Below are positions 1 through 8,538 of a stretch of 64,000 nucleotides of DNA, piece after piece. Position numbers and translations under genes: made by a program. How positions within the stretch are numbered: position 1 is the stretch's first letter; every line of letters begins with the position of its first letter. The notes below the pieces were generated by a model. The model had not been told where the DNA came from and searched no databases. It was given only the letters and a program-made list of their open reading frames with translations. Source of the DNA: Austwickia chelonae (GTDB lineage Bacteria; Actinomycetota; Actinomycetes; Actinomycetales; Dermatophilaceae); assembly GCF_003391095.1 (NCBI RefSeq), contig NZ_CP031447.1, positions 806,001 to 870,000 of the forward strand, given 5' to 3'.

Positions 1-1
1 C

Positions 2-862
2 TGGGATGTCGCCTTCGCCGAGTTGGCACGGCAGGGCTGGTCCGGTCGGATGATGATCGAGATGTGGAATGACGACGCCGAAGGTGGCCTCGAGCGGGCG
101 GTCTGCGCGCGGGAGTTCATCGAGGGTCGGCTTGCTCATGCCGGGGTCGTCGTCTCCACCACGCGGGTACCTGCGGGCCAGGAACTCCCGGCTTCGGTCG
201 TACGCCTTCGTGAAGAGGTCTGCCGGGGCAACCTGGAACTGCCCAAGCACGGTCTGGTGGCCTGGACCGGGGGCAATCTGTCGGCGCGTGACCCACAGAC
301 CGGTCTGATCGCGATCAAACCTTCGGGGATGCTCTACGACGACATGAAACCCACCGACATGGTGGTGGTCGATCTCGACGGCAAGGTGGTCGCTGGGGAT
401 CGCGGTCCCAGCTCGGACACCGCATCCCATCTCGCGGTGTACCGGGAACGACCGGACGTGATGTCGATCGTGCACACCCATTCGCGGTATGCCACGGCCT
501 TCGCTGCCGTGGGAGAGCCGATCCCGTGCTGTCTGACCGCCATCGCCGACGAGTTCGGCGGTGACATCCCCTGCGGAGGATATGCCTCCATCGGCGGGGA
601 CGAGATCGGCGCCGAGATCGTCCGTTCCATCGGACGTTCCCCGGCCATCGTGATGCGCCAGCACGGCGTCTTCACGGTCGGACGTAACATCGACAAGGCC
701 CTGCAAGCTGCCGTCATGGTCGAGGACGTCGCGGCGACCGTGGCGATCGCGCGTGGTCTTGGCGCGGTCACCCGGCTGCCCGAGGAAGAGATCGAAGCGA
801 ACTGGGACCGCTACCAGAACCGCTATGGCACCGCGAACGCGAGCAAGGGCGTGACACGATGA
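2..862 (+). CDS. Fused sugar-phosphate 3-epimerase (C-terminal end) / class II aldolase-type 4-epimerase, 5' partial
   Basis: The reading frame is open at the left window edge, so the true start lies outside. The first ~50 residues contain IEMWNDD followed by an AREFIEGRL helix, which resembles the C-terminus of UlaE/SgaU L-xylulose/L-ribulose-5-phosphate 3-epimerases. From about residue 60 on it is a class II aldolase/AraD-UlaF domain: WTGGNLSARD, the metal-binding HTHS and a later RQHGVF. The likely role is cytosolic interconversion of pentose 5-phosphates towards D-xylulose 5-phosphate. The stop overlaps the PfkB kinase start by 4 bp, and an MFS carrier follows, so this is a sugar or sugar-acid catabolic operon. 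A TTG at 23 could be called as a start, but the codons before it continue the epimerase-like sequence in frame, which favours a fusion. The 4-epimerase assignment is firm at family level; the substrate is inferred. Confidence 0.75.
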   Translation, partial: WDVAFAELARQGWSGRMMIEMWNDDAEGGLERAVCAREFIEGRLAHAGVVVSTTRVPAGQELPASVVRLREEVCRGNLELPKHGLVAWTGGNLSARDPQTGLIAIKPSGMLYDDMKPTDMVVVDLDGKVVAGDRGPSSDTASHLAVYRERPDVMSIVHTHSRYATAFAAVGEPIPCCLTAIADEFGGDIPCGGYASIGGDEIGAEIVRSIGRSPAIVMRQHGVFTVGRNIDKALQAAVMVEDVAATVAIARGLGAVTRLPEEEIEANWDRYQNRYGTANASKGVTR

Positions 863-1809
863 CGACCTACGACCTGGCCACTTTCGGTGAGGGACAGATC
901 AGGCTGACCGTCGGCAAAGGCGACCGGTTGAGCACAGCGACCCAGCTACGGATGACTGCGGCGGGTTCCGAGGCCAATGTCGCCGGCTTGCTGGCCCAGC
1001 TTTCCCGGCGTACGACCTGGGCGTCGGTGATCCCGACGACTGATCTGGGTACTCGGGTGATGGGGGAGTACCGATCCGTCGGAGTCGACCTGTCCCATGT
1101 CATCCGGACCGGTGATGAGCGGATCGCTCTGTACTTCATGGAGCCCGGTGATCCGCCCATGCCGGCTCGGGTGACCTACGACCGGTTGCACACCAAGTTC
1201 CGGGAGATCACTCCGGAGACTTTCGACTGGGACGGATTGCTGGATACCCGGGTGCTCTTCGTCACCGGTATCACGGCCTCGCTGACCGAGCAGACTGCAG
1301 CCGTGGTCACCCATGCGGTGGAGCAGGCGGCAGCTCGGGGGGTCGATGTGGCTCTGGATGTCAACTATCGCAGCTTGCTGTGGAGTCCTGAACAGGCGCG
1401 TTCGGTGTTGGAACCGCTGCTGGACAAGGTGTCGATCCTCTTCTGCTCTCGGGCCGACGGTACGAAGGTCTTCGGGATCGATGGGGACGGGCCCACGGTG
1501 AACCGCCTCCTGTACGAGTGGAGCGGAGTGCGCCATGTGGTGTCGACCGATGCCACTGCGGGCGTCTACTACTGCGGTGTCGAGGGCCAGGAGATCTACG
1601 AGGTGCAGCCGGTGCCGGTGATCGACCGTCCTGGAGCGGGAGATTCCTTCGTGGCGGGTTGTCTGCACGGCTATCTGGACGGAGAGGTGAAGGCCGGGAT
1701 CGGTTATGGCCTGCGGACCTCGAAGTTCGCGCTGACCCATCACGGTGATCTCACCCATGTCTCGGCGACCGAGTTGGCGATCCCGACGACCACGGACATC
1801 GTGCGCTGA
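859..1809 (+). CDS. PfkB-family carbohydrate kinase (2-keto-3-deoxygluconate kinase-like)
   Basis: A 316-residue cytosolic sugar kinase of the ribokinase/PfkB family. The N-terminal half has the substrate-side AGSEANVA motif. The C-terminal DRPGAGDSFVAG motif carries the catalytic Asp and the anion hole for ATP-dependent phosphorylation. Overall it looks most like KdgK-type kinases acting on keto sugars or sugar acids. The ATG start overlaps the TGA of the preceding epimerase (ATGA), implying translational coupling. Taken with the fused pentose-phosphate epimerase and the MFS carrier, it probably phosphorylates the imported substrate before epimerisation. The exact sugar cannot be read from sequence. 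Confidence 0.85.
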   Translation: MTTYDLATFGEGQIRLTVGKGDRLSTATQLRMTAAGSEANVAGLLAQLSRRTTWASVIPTTDLGTRVMGEYRSVGVDLSHVIRTGDERIALYFMEPGDPPMPARVTYDRLHTKFREITPETFDWDGLLDTRVLFVTGITASLTEQTAAVVTHAVEQAAARGVDVALDVNYRSLLWSPEQARSVLEPLLDKVSILFCSRADGTKVFGIDGDGPTVNRLLYEWSGVRHVVSTDATAGVYYCGVEGQEIYEVQPVPVIDRPGAGDSFVAGCLHGYLDGEVKAGIGYGLRTSKFALTHHGDLTHVSATELAIPTTTDIVR

Positions 1810-2015
1810 CCCTGCAGCACGGGGTGTCCTCTCGAGGCGAAGTCTTTTGCGGTGGGACGGCCGGCGTTGTCCGGGCGCCGCCGTCACCTCGGAGCCAGTG
1901 ACGGGTCCTGTTCCTGTGCTGGCTCCGAGGTCGGCCGTATCGATTCGCCTTCACGCGGCTCCGGGTCATGTGGCCGCGCTATTTTCCACAACGATGTGAA
2001 GAAAGTGACCCTGTC

Positions 2016-3368
2016 ATGACGGCTACCCAGCCGACGCCGATGACGGCGCTGGAACAGATAGATGCTCATCCACTGACGCGTAACCAGCGATCTTTGATCG
2101 GTCTGGCCATCACCGGCAATATCGCCGAGTTCTTCGACATGTTCCTCATCGGGTTCGTCATTTCTTATCTGGTCAAGCCTTGGCAACTGACCGGTTTGGA
2201 ATCCGGGGTGATCCTGGCCTGTTCCGGTCTGGGAACTGTGGTGGGCGCAATTATGTGGGGCCGTCTGGCCGACATGGTCGGTCGTAAGCAGTCCTTCAAG
2301 TGGTGCGTGATTCTTTTCGTAGGTTTCACCGCGCTGTCGGTGTTCACCCCGGAGCGCGGCTGGATCCTATTGGCAATCCTGCGAATCGGTGTGGGTATCG
2401 GCGTCGGAGGCTTGAACATCACCTCGATCCCGTACGTGCAGGAGTTCGTTCCCGCAGCTCAGCGTGGACTGCTTTCCGGTCTTGCTTCGGTGTTCATCCC
2501 CTTGGGGCTCTTCCTGGGCTCGATGGCACAGGCCTGGCTGGGGGACATCATTGGCTGGCGTGGGCTGATCGCCCTGGGTGCTGTCCCGATCTTCCTGCTC
2601 CTGTGGTTGGCGAAGGTTCCGGAGTCTCCGCGTTATCTCCAGTTGCAGGGGCGCACCGAGGAAGCACGTCAGTCGTTGGCCTGGGCCCTGGAGATCCCGG
2701 TGGACCAGGTCGGTGCCCTTCCGGAGGCCAAGGTCGACAAGGGGATGTCCTACGGACAGGTGATCAGCAAGCATCTTCGCCCGTTGATCATCGTCACGCT
2801 GGGGTCGTTCTGCTTCATCCTGGGTTCCTTCACGGTGCAGTCCTGGGGGCAGACCTTGCTGAAGGAGGGCTACGGTTACGCTGCTGCGACGGTGGGATAC
2901 CTGTTCATGGGGGTCTCCCTGGCCGACTTGTTGGGCCGATTGGCTTCGGCGTGGCTGGCCGACAGGATCGGCCGTCGCTGGACGATGTTCTCCTTCGGGA
3001 TGCTGGGTGCAGCGGGCGCGGTGGTCGCGGCGACGTCTACCTCCGGGACGACTTTTTTCATCGGTGTCCTGATCATCATGGGCTTCGGTGACGGAGCCTT
3101 CGGCATCCTGAACGCCTTCGGTGCCGAGCAATTCCCGAATGAAGCTCGCTCGACGGGGTTGGGGCTCGGCTACGGGCTGGGTGCGATGGCGAAGGTGGTG
3201 GGCCCGGGCCTGATGGGAGTGATCGTGGGAGGCGACATGAACAAGCAGAATGTCACCGTGGACGCGGTGCCTCCGGCGTTCTTCCTCTTCGCGGTACTGC
3301 TGGTGGTGGGTTCGTGCATCTACCTGTGTGCGAAGGAGACGAAGGGGCGGTCGTTGGATTCGATCTGA
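2016..3368 (+). CDS. MFS transporter, sugar/sugar-acid type
   Basis: A 450-residue integral membrane carrier with about 12 hydrophobic segments. It has the major facilitator signature GRLADMVGRK between TM2 and TM3, PESPRY at the end of the first half, and a second-half GRLASAWLADRIGRR motif, as in the sugar porter / metabolite:H+ symporter branches. It should import the substrate used by the upstream kinase and epimerase. The ATG at 2016 is chosen because the conserved region begins soon after it. A 206-bp spacer separates it from the kinase, so it may have its own promoter. It ends three bases before a 60-bp palindromic terminator. Confidence 0.8.
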   Translation: MTATQPTPMTALEQIDAHPLTRNQRSLIGLAITGNIAEFFDMFLIGFVISYLVKPWQLTGLESGVILACSGLGTVVGAIMWGRLADMVGRKQSFKWCVILFVGFTALSVFTPERGWILLAILRIGVGIGVGGLNITSIPYVQEFVPAAQRGLLSGLASVFIPLGLFLGSMAQAWLGDIIGWRGLIALGAVPIFLLLWLAKVPESPRYLQLQGRTEEARQSLAWALEIPVDQVGALPEAKVDKGMSYGQVISKHLRPLIIVTLGSFCFILGSFTVQSWGQTLLKEGYGYAAATVGYLFMGVSLADLLGRLASAWLADRIGRRWTMFSFGMLGAAGAVVAATSTSGTTFFIGVLIIMGFGDGAFGILNAFGAEQFPNEARSTGLGLGYGLGAMAKVVGPGLMGVIVGGDMNKQNVTVDAVPPAFFLFAVLLVVGSCIYLCAKETKGRSLDSI

Positions 3369-3370
3369 TC

Positions 3371-3430
3371 TTCCAGACAAGCGTGGGGCCGACCGGACGA
3401 TCGTCCGGTCGGCCCCACGCTTGTCTGGAA
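3371..3430. terminator. 60-bp perfect palindrome, probable bidirectional terminator
   Basis: Two 30-base arms (3371-3400 and 3401-3430) are exact reverse complements with no unpaired centre. The element lies between the convergent stops of the MFS gene (3368) and the LssY_C gene (3435). As RNA it would form a very long GC-rich hairpin, so termination in both directions is the simplest role. Confidence 0.8.
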
Positions 3431-3434
3431 ACGG

Positions 3435-4838
3435 TCAGCGGGGATTCGCGGAGAGTCTCGCCGCTCCGGGTTTGCTCGTCCATTGACGAGCGGACAGGCT
3501 GGTCAAGGCGTAGATGGTGGCCAGATCCAGACTCATCGGCGAGAAGGTGACCCAGTTCGGTCGTTCGCCGTAGAAGGCCTGCAGAAGCTGCCCGATCAGG
3601 GAGAAGCAGAGCAATGCGAGCATGAAGAGCCGAGCAGTCTTGCTTCCGCGGAAGGTCGACCAGGCCAAAGCGCCCATGATTAGGTAAGTCACGATGACGA
3701 TGACGGCCAGGATGATCTGGGTGAGGGCTTTGTCGTCGGGGGATATGCCTTCGCTGATGATATCGACGTCGATGATGCTTCGTAGCGCAGCGATGACCGA
3801 TCCCAGGAGGGAGAGCAATGTCATGACTCCGGCGACGACGATGGAGAATGGACGCCGACCTACTTCGTTCAGTAGACGTTCCTGACGGGCCTGTTTGACT
3901 TCTGCTCGGGTCGTCTTGGTCGGGATGGCCGTGGTGTAGCCGTACTCGGTGTTGAGGTCGACGTTCTGATCGGTGCTGGGGACGACGAGTTCGCCGAGTT
4001 GCACGATCGGCAGGTCACCGTCGGTGGCGACGGCGTCGCCACCGCCATTACGGCAGTGGTAACCGGTGGAGAAGTCCTCGATCACATCGACGGTGGCCTC
4101 GGGGACGGCGTAGACGATGGAGTCGACGATGTAGTCGCGTTCGATGTCGATGTCGCGGTCGATCTTGTGGGTGACCTGCAGGGTGAACAACGAGAAACCG
4201 ACGGAGCGGTCGTAGGTTCCTGCGGCGAGCCAGTCGACGTGGTGCCCGCCGGGCAAGAGCCAGCCTTCGGGAGCGCGCCAGAAGCGCACGTGGTGACGTT
4301 GCGCGGGGTTCCCCTCGACTTCTTGTTGGTAGGCGAACTCCTGCATGGAACCGAAGAGCATCAGTGGGCTGACCGGAGCTTCGGGATAGCTCTTACGGGT
4401 GATTGAGGCGGTGACGATGCGGATGCTGGAGGCCATGTTGACCGGGTCGGCCAGTACCCAGCCGGCGCGGGTCATCGCCTCGTGAATCTGCTCTGCGCTG
4501 CCGCGGAGGGCCAGGTTGACCGGGTCTCCCAGGAGGCCGTCGCTGGTACGGCTGCGCCCGATGAAGTAGTCGGGGACGTAGAGGGAGGTCAGGACGCGGT
4601 GCAGGCGTGGCAGCGCGAGATAGGCGAGCACCGCCCAGAAGACCAGGAGATAGGCGATGGACACAAAGCGCGTCACACCTTGCCTGAGCATGAGGAAGGC
4701 GAAGACGAAGGTCAGGAATGTGGTGACCCCGAAGAACAGGTTCTCAACGAGGTCCAGGGTGAAGAATCGTCGCAAGGCGTAGGTCTCGACCTTTTCAGGC
4801 ACATGGTCGTAGACAGGCTTGCGTACTGGCGTGGTCAT
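3435..4838 (-). CDS. Membrane protein with LssY C-terminal domain
   Basis: A 467-residue protein. Two membrane segments lie near residues 30-80. A soluble middle (about 100-260) matches the LssY_C pattern: a repeated AGW...ADP element, APVSPLMLFG, the QRHHVRFW motif, and AAGTYDRSVGFS followed by HKIDRDID. Three further membrane segments lie near residues 330-430. LssY_C domains occur in bacteria alone or fused to PAP2/DedA membrane proteins; no biochemical role is established. The ATG at 4838 has a GGAAGG ribosome site. It is monocistronic, ending at the shared palindromic terminator. Function is unknown; envelope localisation is likely. Confidence 0.7.
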   Translation of the reverse strand: MTTPVRKPVYDHVPEKVETYALRRFFTLDLVENLFFGVTTFLTFVFAFLMLRQGVTRFVSIAYLLVFWAVLAYLALPRLHRVLTSLYVPDYFIGRSRTSDGLLGDPVNLALRGSAEQIHEAMTRAGWVLADPVNMASSIRIVTASITRKSYPEAPVSPLMLFGSMQEFAYQQEVEGNPAQRHHVRFWRAPEGWLLPGGHHVDWLAAGTYDRSVGFSLFTLQVTHKIDRDIDIERDYIVDSIVYAVPEATVDVIEDFSTGYHCRNGGGDAVATDGDLPIVQLGELVVPSTDQNVDLNTEYGYTTAIPTKTTRAEVKQARQERLLNEVGRRPFSIVVAGVMTLLSLLGSVIAALRSIIDVDIISEGISPDDKALTQIILAVIVIVTYLIMGALAWSTFRGSKTARLFMLALLCFSLIGQLLQAFYGERPNWVTFSPMSLDLATIYALTSLSARQWTSKPGAARLSANPR

Positions 4839-4986
4839 TTACCGTCCTTCCCGGCTTACGTGCTGTCACAGAGTCGCACGGGTGTCTGATCCTTCATGTA
4901 GCCACCTGGCTCATCGTCGTTCCGGGACAGGAGATAAAGGGGACTTCGCGGCGACTGCGGAAGGCGAGATGGTCAGGGCACAAGCA

Positions 4987-5015
4987 AGGGGCGAGACCGG
5001 TGTGGTCTCGCCCCT
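4987..5015 (-). terminator. Hairpin terminator downstream of tRNA-Arg
   Basis: A perfect 12-bp stem (4987-4998 with 5004-5015) with a 5-nt loop. It lies just past the 3' end of the minus-strand tRNA and is followed in that direction by TTGCTTGTG. Probable intrinsic terminator of the tRNA transcript. Confidence 0.6.
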
Positions 5016-5028
5016 CAGCTGCATCGAG

Positions 5029-5100
5029 TGCCCCCGGCAGGATTCGAACCTGCGCTCCCGCCTCCGGAGGGCGGTGCTCTATCCCCTGAGCTACGGGGGC
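5029..5100 (-). tRNA. tRNA-Arg (anticodon CCG)
   Basis: The minus strand folds into a full cloverleaf: acceptor GCCCCCG/CGGGGGC, D-arm GCTC...GAGC, anticodon stem CCGCC/GGCGG with loop CTCCGGA (anticodon CCG), a 4-nt variable loop, T-arm GCAGG/CCTGC with TTCGAAT, and discriminator A. Length is 72 nt without an encoded CCA. It reads CGG arginine codons. Confidence 0.95.
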
Positions 5101-5275
5101 GCACTCACGTGTCACCGTCCGTAGTGACGAGTGACAGGAGAACGTTACCAGCTCGAACGCCCAAGAAGGGAACCGCCTGGTGAGGGCTTTCTCGTGGGCG
5201 CATTGCGAGATCCGCTCCGGTGAAGGGCGAGGCTGCCGTGCAGGGGCGCGGACTCCCGCAGTACGGACGGAAAAC

Positions 5276-5302
5276 TTGTGAGGCGTGCCGACTTCGTAGT
5301 AT
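5276..5302 (+). promoter_or_regulatory. Candidate argS promoter, leaderless
   Basis: TTGTGA at 5276-5281 and TAGTAT at 5297-5302 are spaced 15 bp apart. The -10 box ends 6 bases before the argS GTG at 5309, and no Shine-Dalgarno sequence is present. This is the layout of a leaderless actinobacterial transcript starting at or next to the initiation codon. Confidence 0.5.
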
Positions 5303-5308
5303 GTCGGG

Positions 5309-6985
5309 GTGACACCCGACGAGCTCGCCCAGACCATCACCAGCTGCTTGCGCGACGCCGTCGCCGCAGGCGACATCCCTCTGGAGGCCGAGGCTGTACC
5401 CGCCTCTGTCCGTGTCGAGCGACCCCGGAGCAGAGAACACGGGGACTGGTCGACGAATATCGCGATGCAATTGGCCAAGAAAGCAGGCCGGAACCCTCGC
5501 GAGCTGGCCTCTGCCCTGGCCACCCGGCTCCAGGAGCAGCCTGGTATCTCCCGAGTGGACATCGCCGGACCTGGATTCCTGAACATCGTCCTGGACGCAG
5601 CTAGTGCGGGTGAACTGGCTCACGCCATCGTCGATGCGGGAAGGTCGTACGGGCGAGGAGACGCCCTGGCCGGGAAGAATGTCAACCTCGAATTCGTCTC
5701 TGCGAACCCGACCGGGCCGATCCACCTGGGCGGAACACGGTGGGCGGCCGTGGGCGACGCGCTGGCCCGGATGTTGGAGGCCGCCGGCGCCACCGTGACC
5801 CGCGAGTACTACTTCAACGACCACGGAGCACAGATCGATCGCTTCGCACGCAGCCTGTTGGCTGCGGCCCGAGGCGAGGACGCCCCCGAGGACGGGTACG
5901 CCGGCGCGTACATCTCCGACATCGCCGCGGCAGTCGTCGCTCAGGAGCCCGATGTCCTGGAGAAGGACGACGCCCAGGCGCAGGAGATCTTCCGGTCACG
6001 TGGCGTCGACATGATGTTCGGCCAGATCAAGAAGAGCCTGCACAACTTCGGTGTCGACTTCGACGTCTACTTCCACGAGAATTCTCTGCACGAGAACGGC
6101 TCCGTCGAGCGTGCGATCGGCCGGCTGACGGAGTTGGGCCGTACCGAGCAGCGTGATGGTGCGCTCTGGCTGAAGACCACGGACTTCGGTGACGACAAGG
6201 ACCGCGTCATCATCAAGTCCGACGGTGAAGCCGCTTACCTGGCCGGAGACATCGCGTACTACCTGGACAAGCGCGAACGCGGCGCCGACATGGAGATCCT
6301 GATCCTCGGAGCCGATCACCACGGCTACGTGGGCCGGATGATGGCGATGTGTGCAGCCTTCGGGGACACCCCCTGGGAGAACCTGGTCATCCTGATCGGA
6401 CAGATGGTGAACCTGGTCAAGGACGGACAACCGGTCCGGATGAGCAAACGTGCCGGCACCGTCGTGGTCATGGAAGACCTGGTCGAAGCCGTGGGCGTCG
6501 ACGCCGCGCGGTACCAGATCTCCCGGTACTCGATGGATTCCAATATCGACATCGACCTCGACCTGCTGGTGCAACGGTCGAATGACAACCCGGTCTTCTA
6601 CGTCCAGTACGCGCACGCCCGCACCTGCAATGTCGCCAGGCTCGCCGCGCTGGACGGAGTGCACCGCGAGGACGCGTTCTCACCCGAGATGCTCACCCAC
6701 GAGACCGAGTCGGCGCTCCTGGCGATCCTCGGCGACTACCCTCGAATCGTGGCTCAGGCAGCTGCCCTGCGGGAACCACACCGGGTCGCTCGTTACCTGG
6801 AAGATCTCGCTGCGAAGTACCACAAGTGGTACGACGAGTGCCGGGTACGCCCTGCGCAGCGTGATGGCGTCCTCGAAGAGGTCACCGATCTGCACCGCAC
6901 CCGGTTGTGGCTCAACGATGCCACTCGCCAGGTGTTGGCCAACGGACTCGACCTGCTCGGCGTCTCTGCGCCTGAGCAGCTCTGA
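5309..6985 (+). CDS. argS: Arginyl-tRNA synthetase
   Basis: A 558-residue class I aminoacyl-tRNA synthetase that charges tRNA-Arg with arginine using ATP. Seen in order are the N-terminal ArgRS-specific tRNA-binding region, [12 protein letters not shown] (the HIGH-type signature, here HLGG), and RMSKRAG (the KMSKS equivalent). The C-terminal helical anticodon-binding domain begins near [12 protein letters not shown]. Length is normal for the family. The GTG start at 5309 is supported by an upstream TAGTAT placed for leaderless transcription. It heads a run with lysA-hom-thrC-thrB, a common actinobacterial order. A tRNA-Arg gene lies divergently just upstream. Confidence 0.97.
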   Translation: MTPDELAQTITSCLRDAVAAGDIPLEAEAVPASVRVERPRSREHGDWSTNIAMQLAKKAGRNPRELASALATRLQEQPGISRVDIAGPGFLNIVLDAASAGELAHAIVDAGRSYGRGDALAGKNVNLEFVSANPTGPIHLGGTRWAAVGDALARMLEAAGATVTREYYFNDHGAQIDRFARSLLAAARGEDAPEDGYAGAYISDIAAAVVAQEPDVLEKDDAQAQEIFRSRGVDMMFGQIKKSLHNFGVDFDVYFHENSLHENGSVERAIGRLTELGRTEQRDGALWLKTTDFGDDKDRVIIKSDGEAAYLAGDIAYYLDKRERGADMEILILGADHHGYVGRMMAMCAAFGDTPWENLVILIGQMVNLVKDGQPVRMSKRAGTVVVMEDLVEAVGVDAARYQISRYSMDSNIDIDLDLLVQRSNDNPVFYVQYAHARTCNVARLAALDGVHREDAFSPEMLTHETESALLAILGDYPRIVAQAAALREPHRVARYLEDLAAKYHKWYDECRVRPAQRDGVLEEVTDLHRTRLWLNDATRQVLANGLDLLGVSAPEQL

Positions 6986-6996
6986 AGGGCGGTGTG

Positions 6997-8433
6997 ATGC
7001 GCGCGCACGAGGCAGGCGCTCTCCACTCGGATGGTTATGGGGCTGCTCCGCAGTGGCTCCCGCATCCGACGGATGTCAACGGTTTGTTGCCCCAGCTCTG
7101 GTCCTCCGGTGTCGGCAAGGATCCCGATGGTGTTCTCACGGTGGCGGGGCTCCGGATCACCGACATCGTGGCGGAACACGGTACCCCGGCCTATGTCGTG
7201 GACGAGGCCGATTTCCGGGCGCGGGCGAGATCGTTCCGCGACGATTTCGCGGCCCCGTTCGCCGACTGCGGCGGGCTGAAGGTCTACTACGCGGGTAAGG
7301 CCTTCCTGTGTACCCAGGTGGCTCGTTGGATCATGGACGAGGGGCTGGGCCTGGACGTCTGCTCCGGGGGCGAACTGGCGGTAGCCCAACGGGTGGGCTT
7401 CCCCGGGGAACGCCTGGAGATGCACGGCAACAACAAGTCTGTCGCCGAGATCGAGGCGGGTCTGCGTTACGGCATCGGCCGCATCGTGATGGACAGCTTC
7501 GACGAGATCGAACGGGTCGCAGGGATCGCAGCGCGCCTCGGTGTTGTGGCTCCGGTGATGCTGCGGGTGACCGCGGGCGTCGAGGCCCACACCCACGAGT
7601 TCATCGCTACCGCGCACGAGGACCAGAAGTTCGGTTTCTCCATCGCCGGTGGCCAGGCACTGAAAGCGGCCGAGGCGGTCCTGGCACGCTCGGAACTCGA
7701 CCTGCTCGGGCTGCACAGCCACATCGGCTCGCAGATCTTCGACACCTCGGGTTTCGAGGTGGCGGCCCGTCGAGTGCTGGCCTTGCACGCGCAGATCGCC
7801 CGAGACCTGGGGCACACCATGCCCGAGCTGGATCTCGGAGGTGGCTTCGGTATTGCCTACACCTCGGAGAACACCCCGCTGTCGGCCGCTGAGCTGGGTA
7901 CCCAGCTGGCCGGGATCATCACCCGGGAATGCGCAGTCGAGGGGATCGAGGTGCCTGCGGTCTCGATCGAGCCCGGGCGGGCCATCGCCGGTCCGTCGGC
8001 CTTGACCGTGTACGAGGTCGGCACGGTCAAGGAGGTCCACCTCGACCACGGGGCCCGTCGGGCCTATGTCTCGGTCGATGGCGGGATGAGTGATAACGCC
8101 CGCACCGCGCTCTACGGGGCGGACTACTCGGTGACCTTGGCGAATCGGCGTAGCGATGCTCCGCCGATGATCAGTCGTGTGGTCGGGAAACATTGTGAAT
8201 CGGGCGATATCGTCGTGATGGACGAGTATCTTCCGCAGGATGTGCGACCGGGGGATCTGGTGGCGGTGCCTGGCACCGGGGCCTACTGCCGGGCGTTGTC
8301 CAGCCAGTACAACCATGTGCCGCGTCCTCCGGTACTCGCGGTCCGGCGTACTGACGAAGGTGTGACCGAGGCCCGGGTGATCATCCGTAGGGAGACGATC
8401 GAGGACATTCTGGGCTTGGACGTCGACGTCTGA
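6997..8433 (+). CDS. lysA: Diaminopimelate decarboxylase
   Basis: A PLP-dependent fold-III decarboxylase (478 residues) converting meso-diaminopimelate to L-lysine plus CO2, the last step of lysine synthesis. The PLP lysine lies in YYAGKAF, and HSHIGSQIF, GGGFGIAY and SIEPGRAI are family signatures. The ATG at 6997 is preferred over the GTG at 6994 because AAGGG lies 7 bases upstream of it. It starts 11 bp after argS, so the two are likely co-transcribed. The first ~35 residues before the barrel are longer than in some LysA proteins but usual for actinobacteria. Confidence 0.95.
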   Translation: MRAHEAGALHSDGYGAAPQWLPHPTDVNGLLPQLWSSGVGKDPDGVLTVAGLRITDIVAEHGTPAYVVDEADFRARARSFRDDFAAPFADCGGLKVYYAGKAFLCTQVARWIMDEGLGLDVCSGGELAVAQRVGFPGERLEMHGNNKSVAEIEAGLRYGIGRIVMDSFDEIERVAGIAARLGVVAPVMLRVTAGVEAHTHEFIATAHEDQKFGFSIAGGQALKAAEAVLARSELDLLGLHSHIGSQIFDTSGFEVAARRVLALHAQIARDLGHTMPELDLGGGFGIAYTSENTPLSAAELGTQLAGIITRECAVEGIEVPAVSIEPGRAIAGPSALTVYEVGTVKEVHLDHGARRAYVSVDGGMSDNARTALYGADYSVTLANRRSDAPPMISRVVGKHCESGDIVVMDEYLPQDVRPGDLVAVPGTGAYCRALSSQYNHVPRPPVLAVRRTDEGVTEARVIIRRETIEDILGLDVDV

Positions 8434-8538
8434 TCCTTCTTCGGAAGGGCTGACTCGAATTCGTCCTTCTCGGGAAATCCTGAGGTCGGAGCGCTGGGCG
8501 GTCTAGCTTCATTCATCAGAGCAGTAAGGAGAGTTCCC

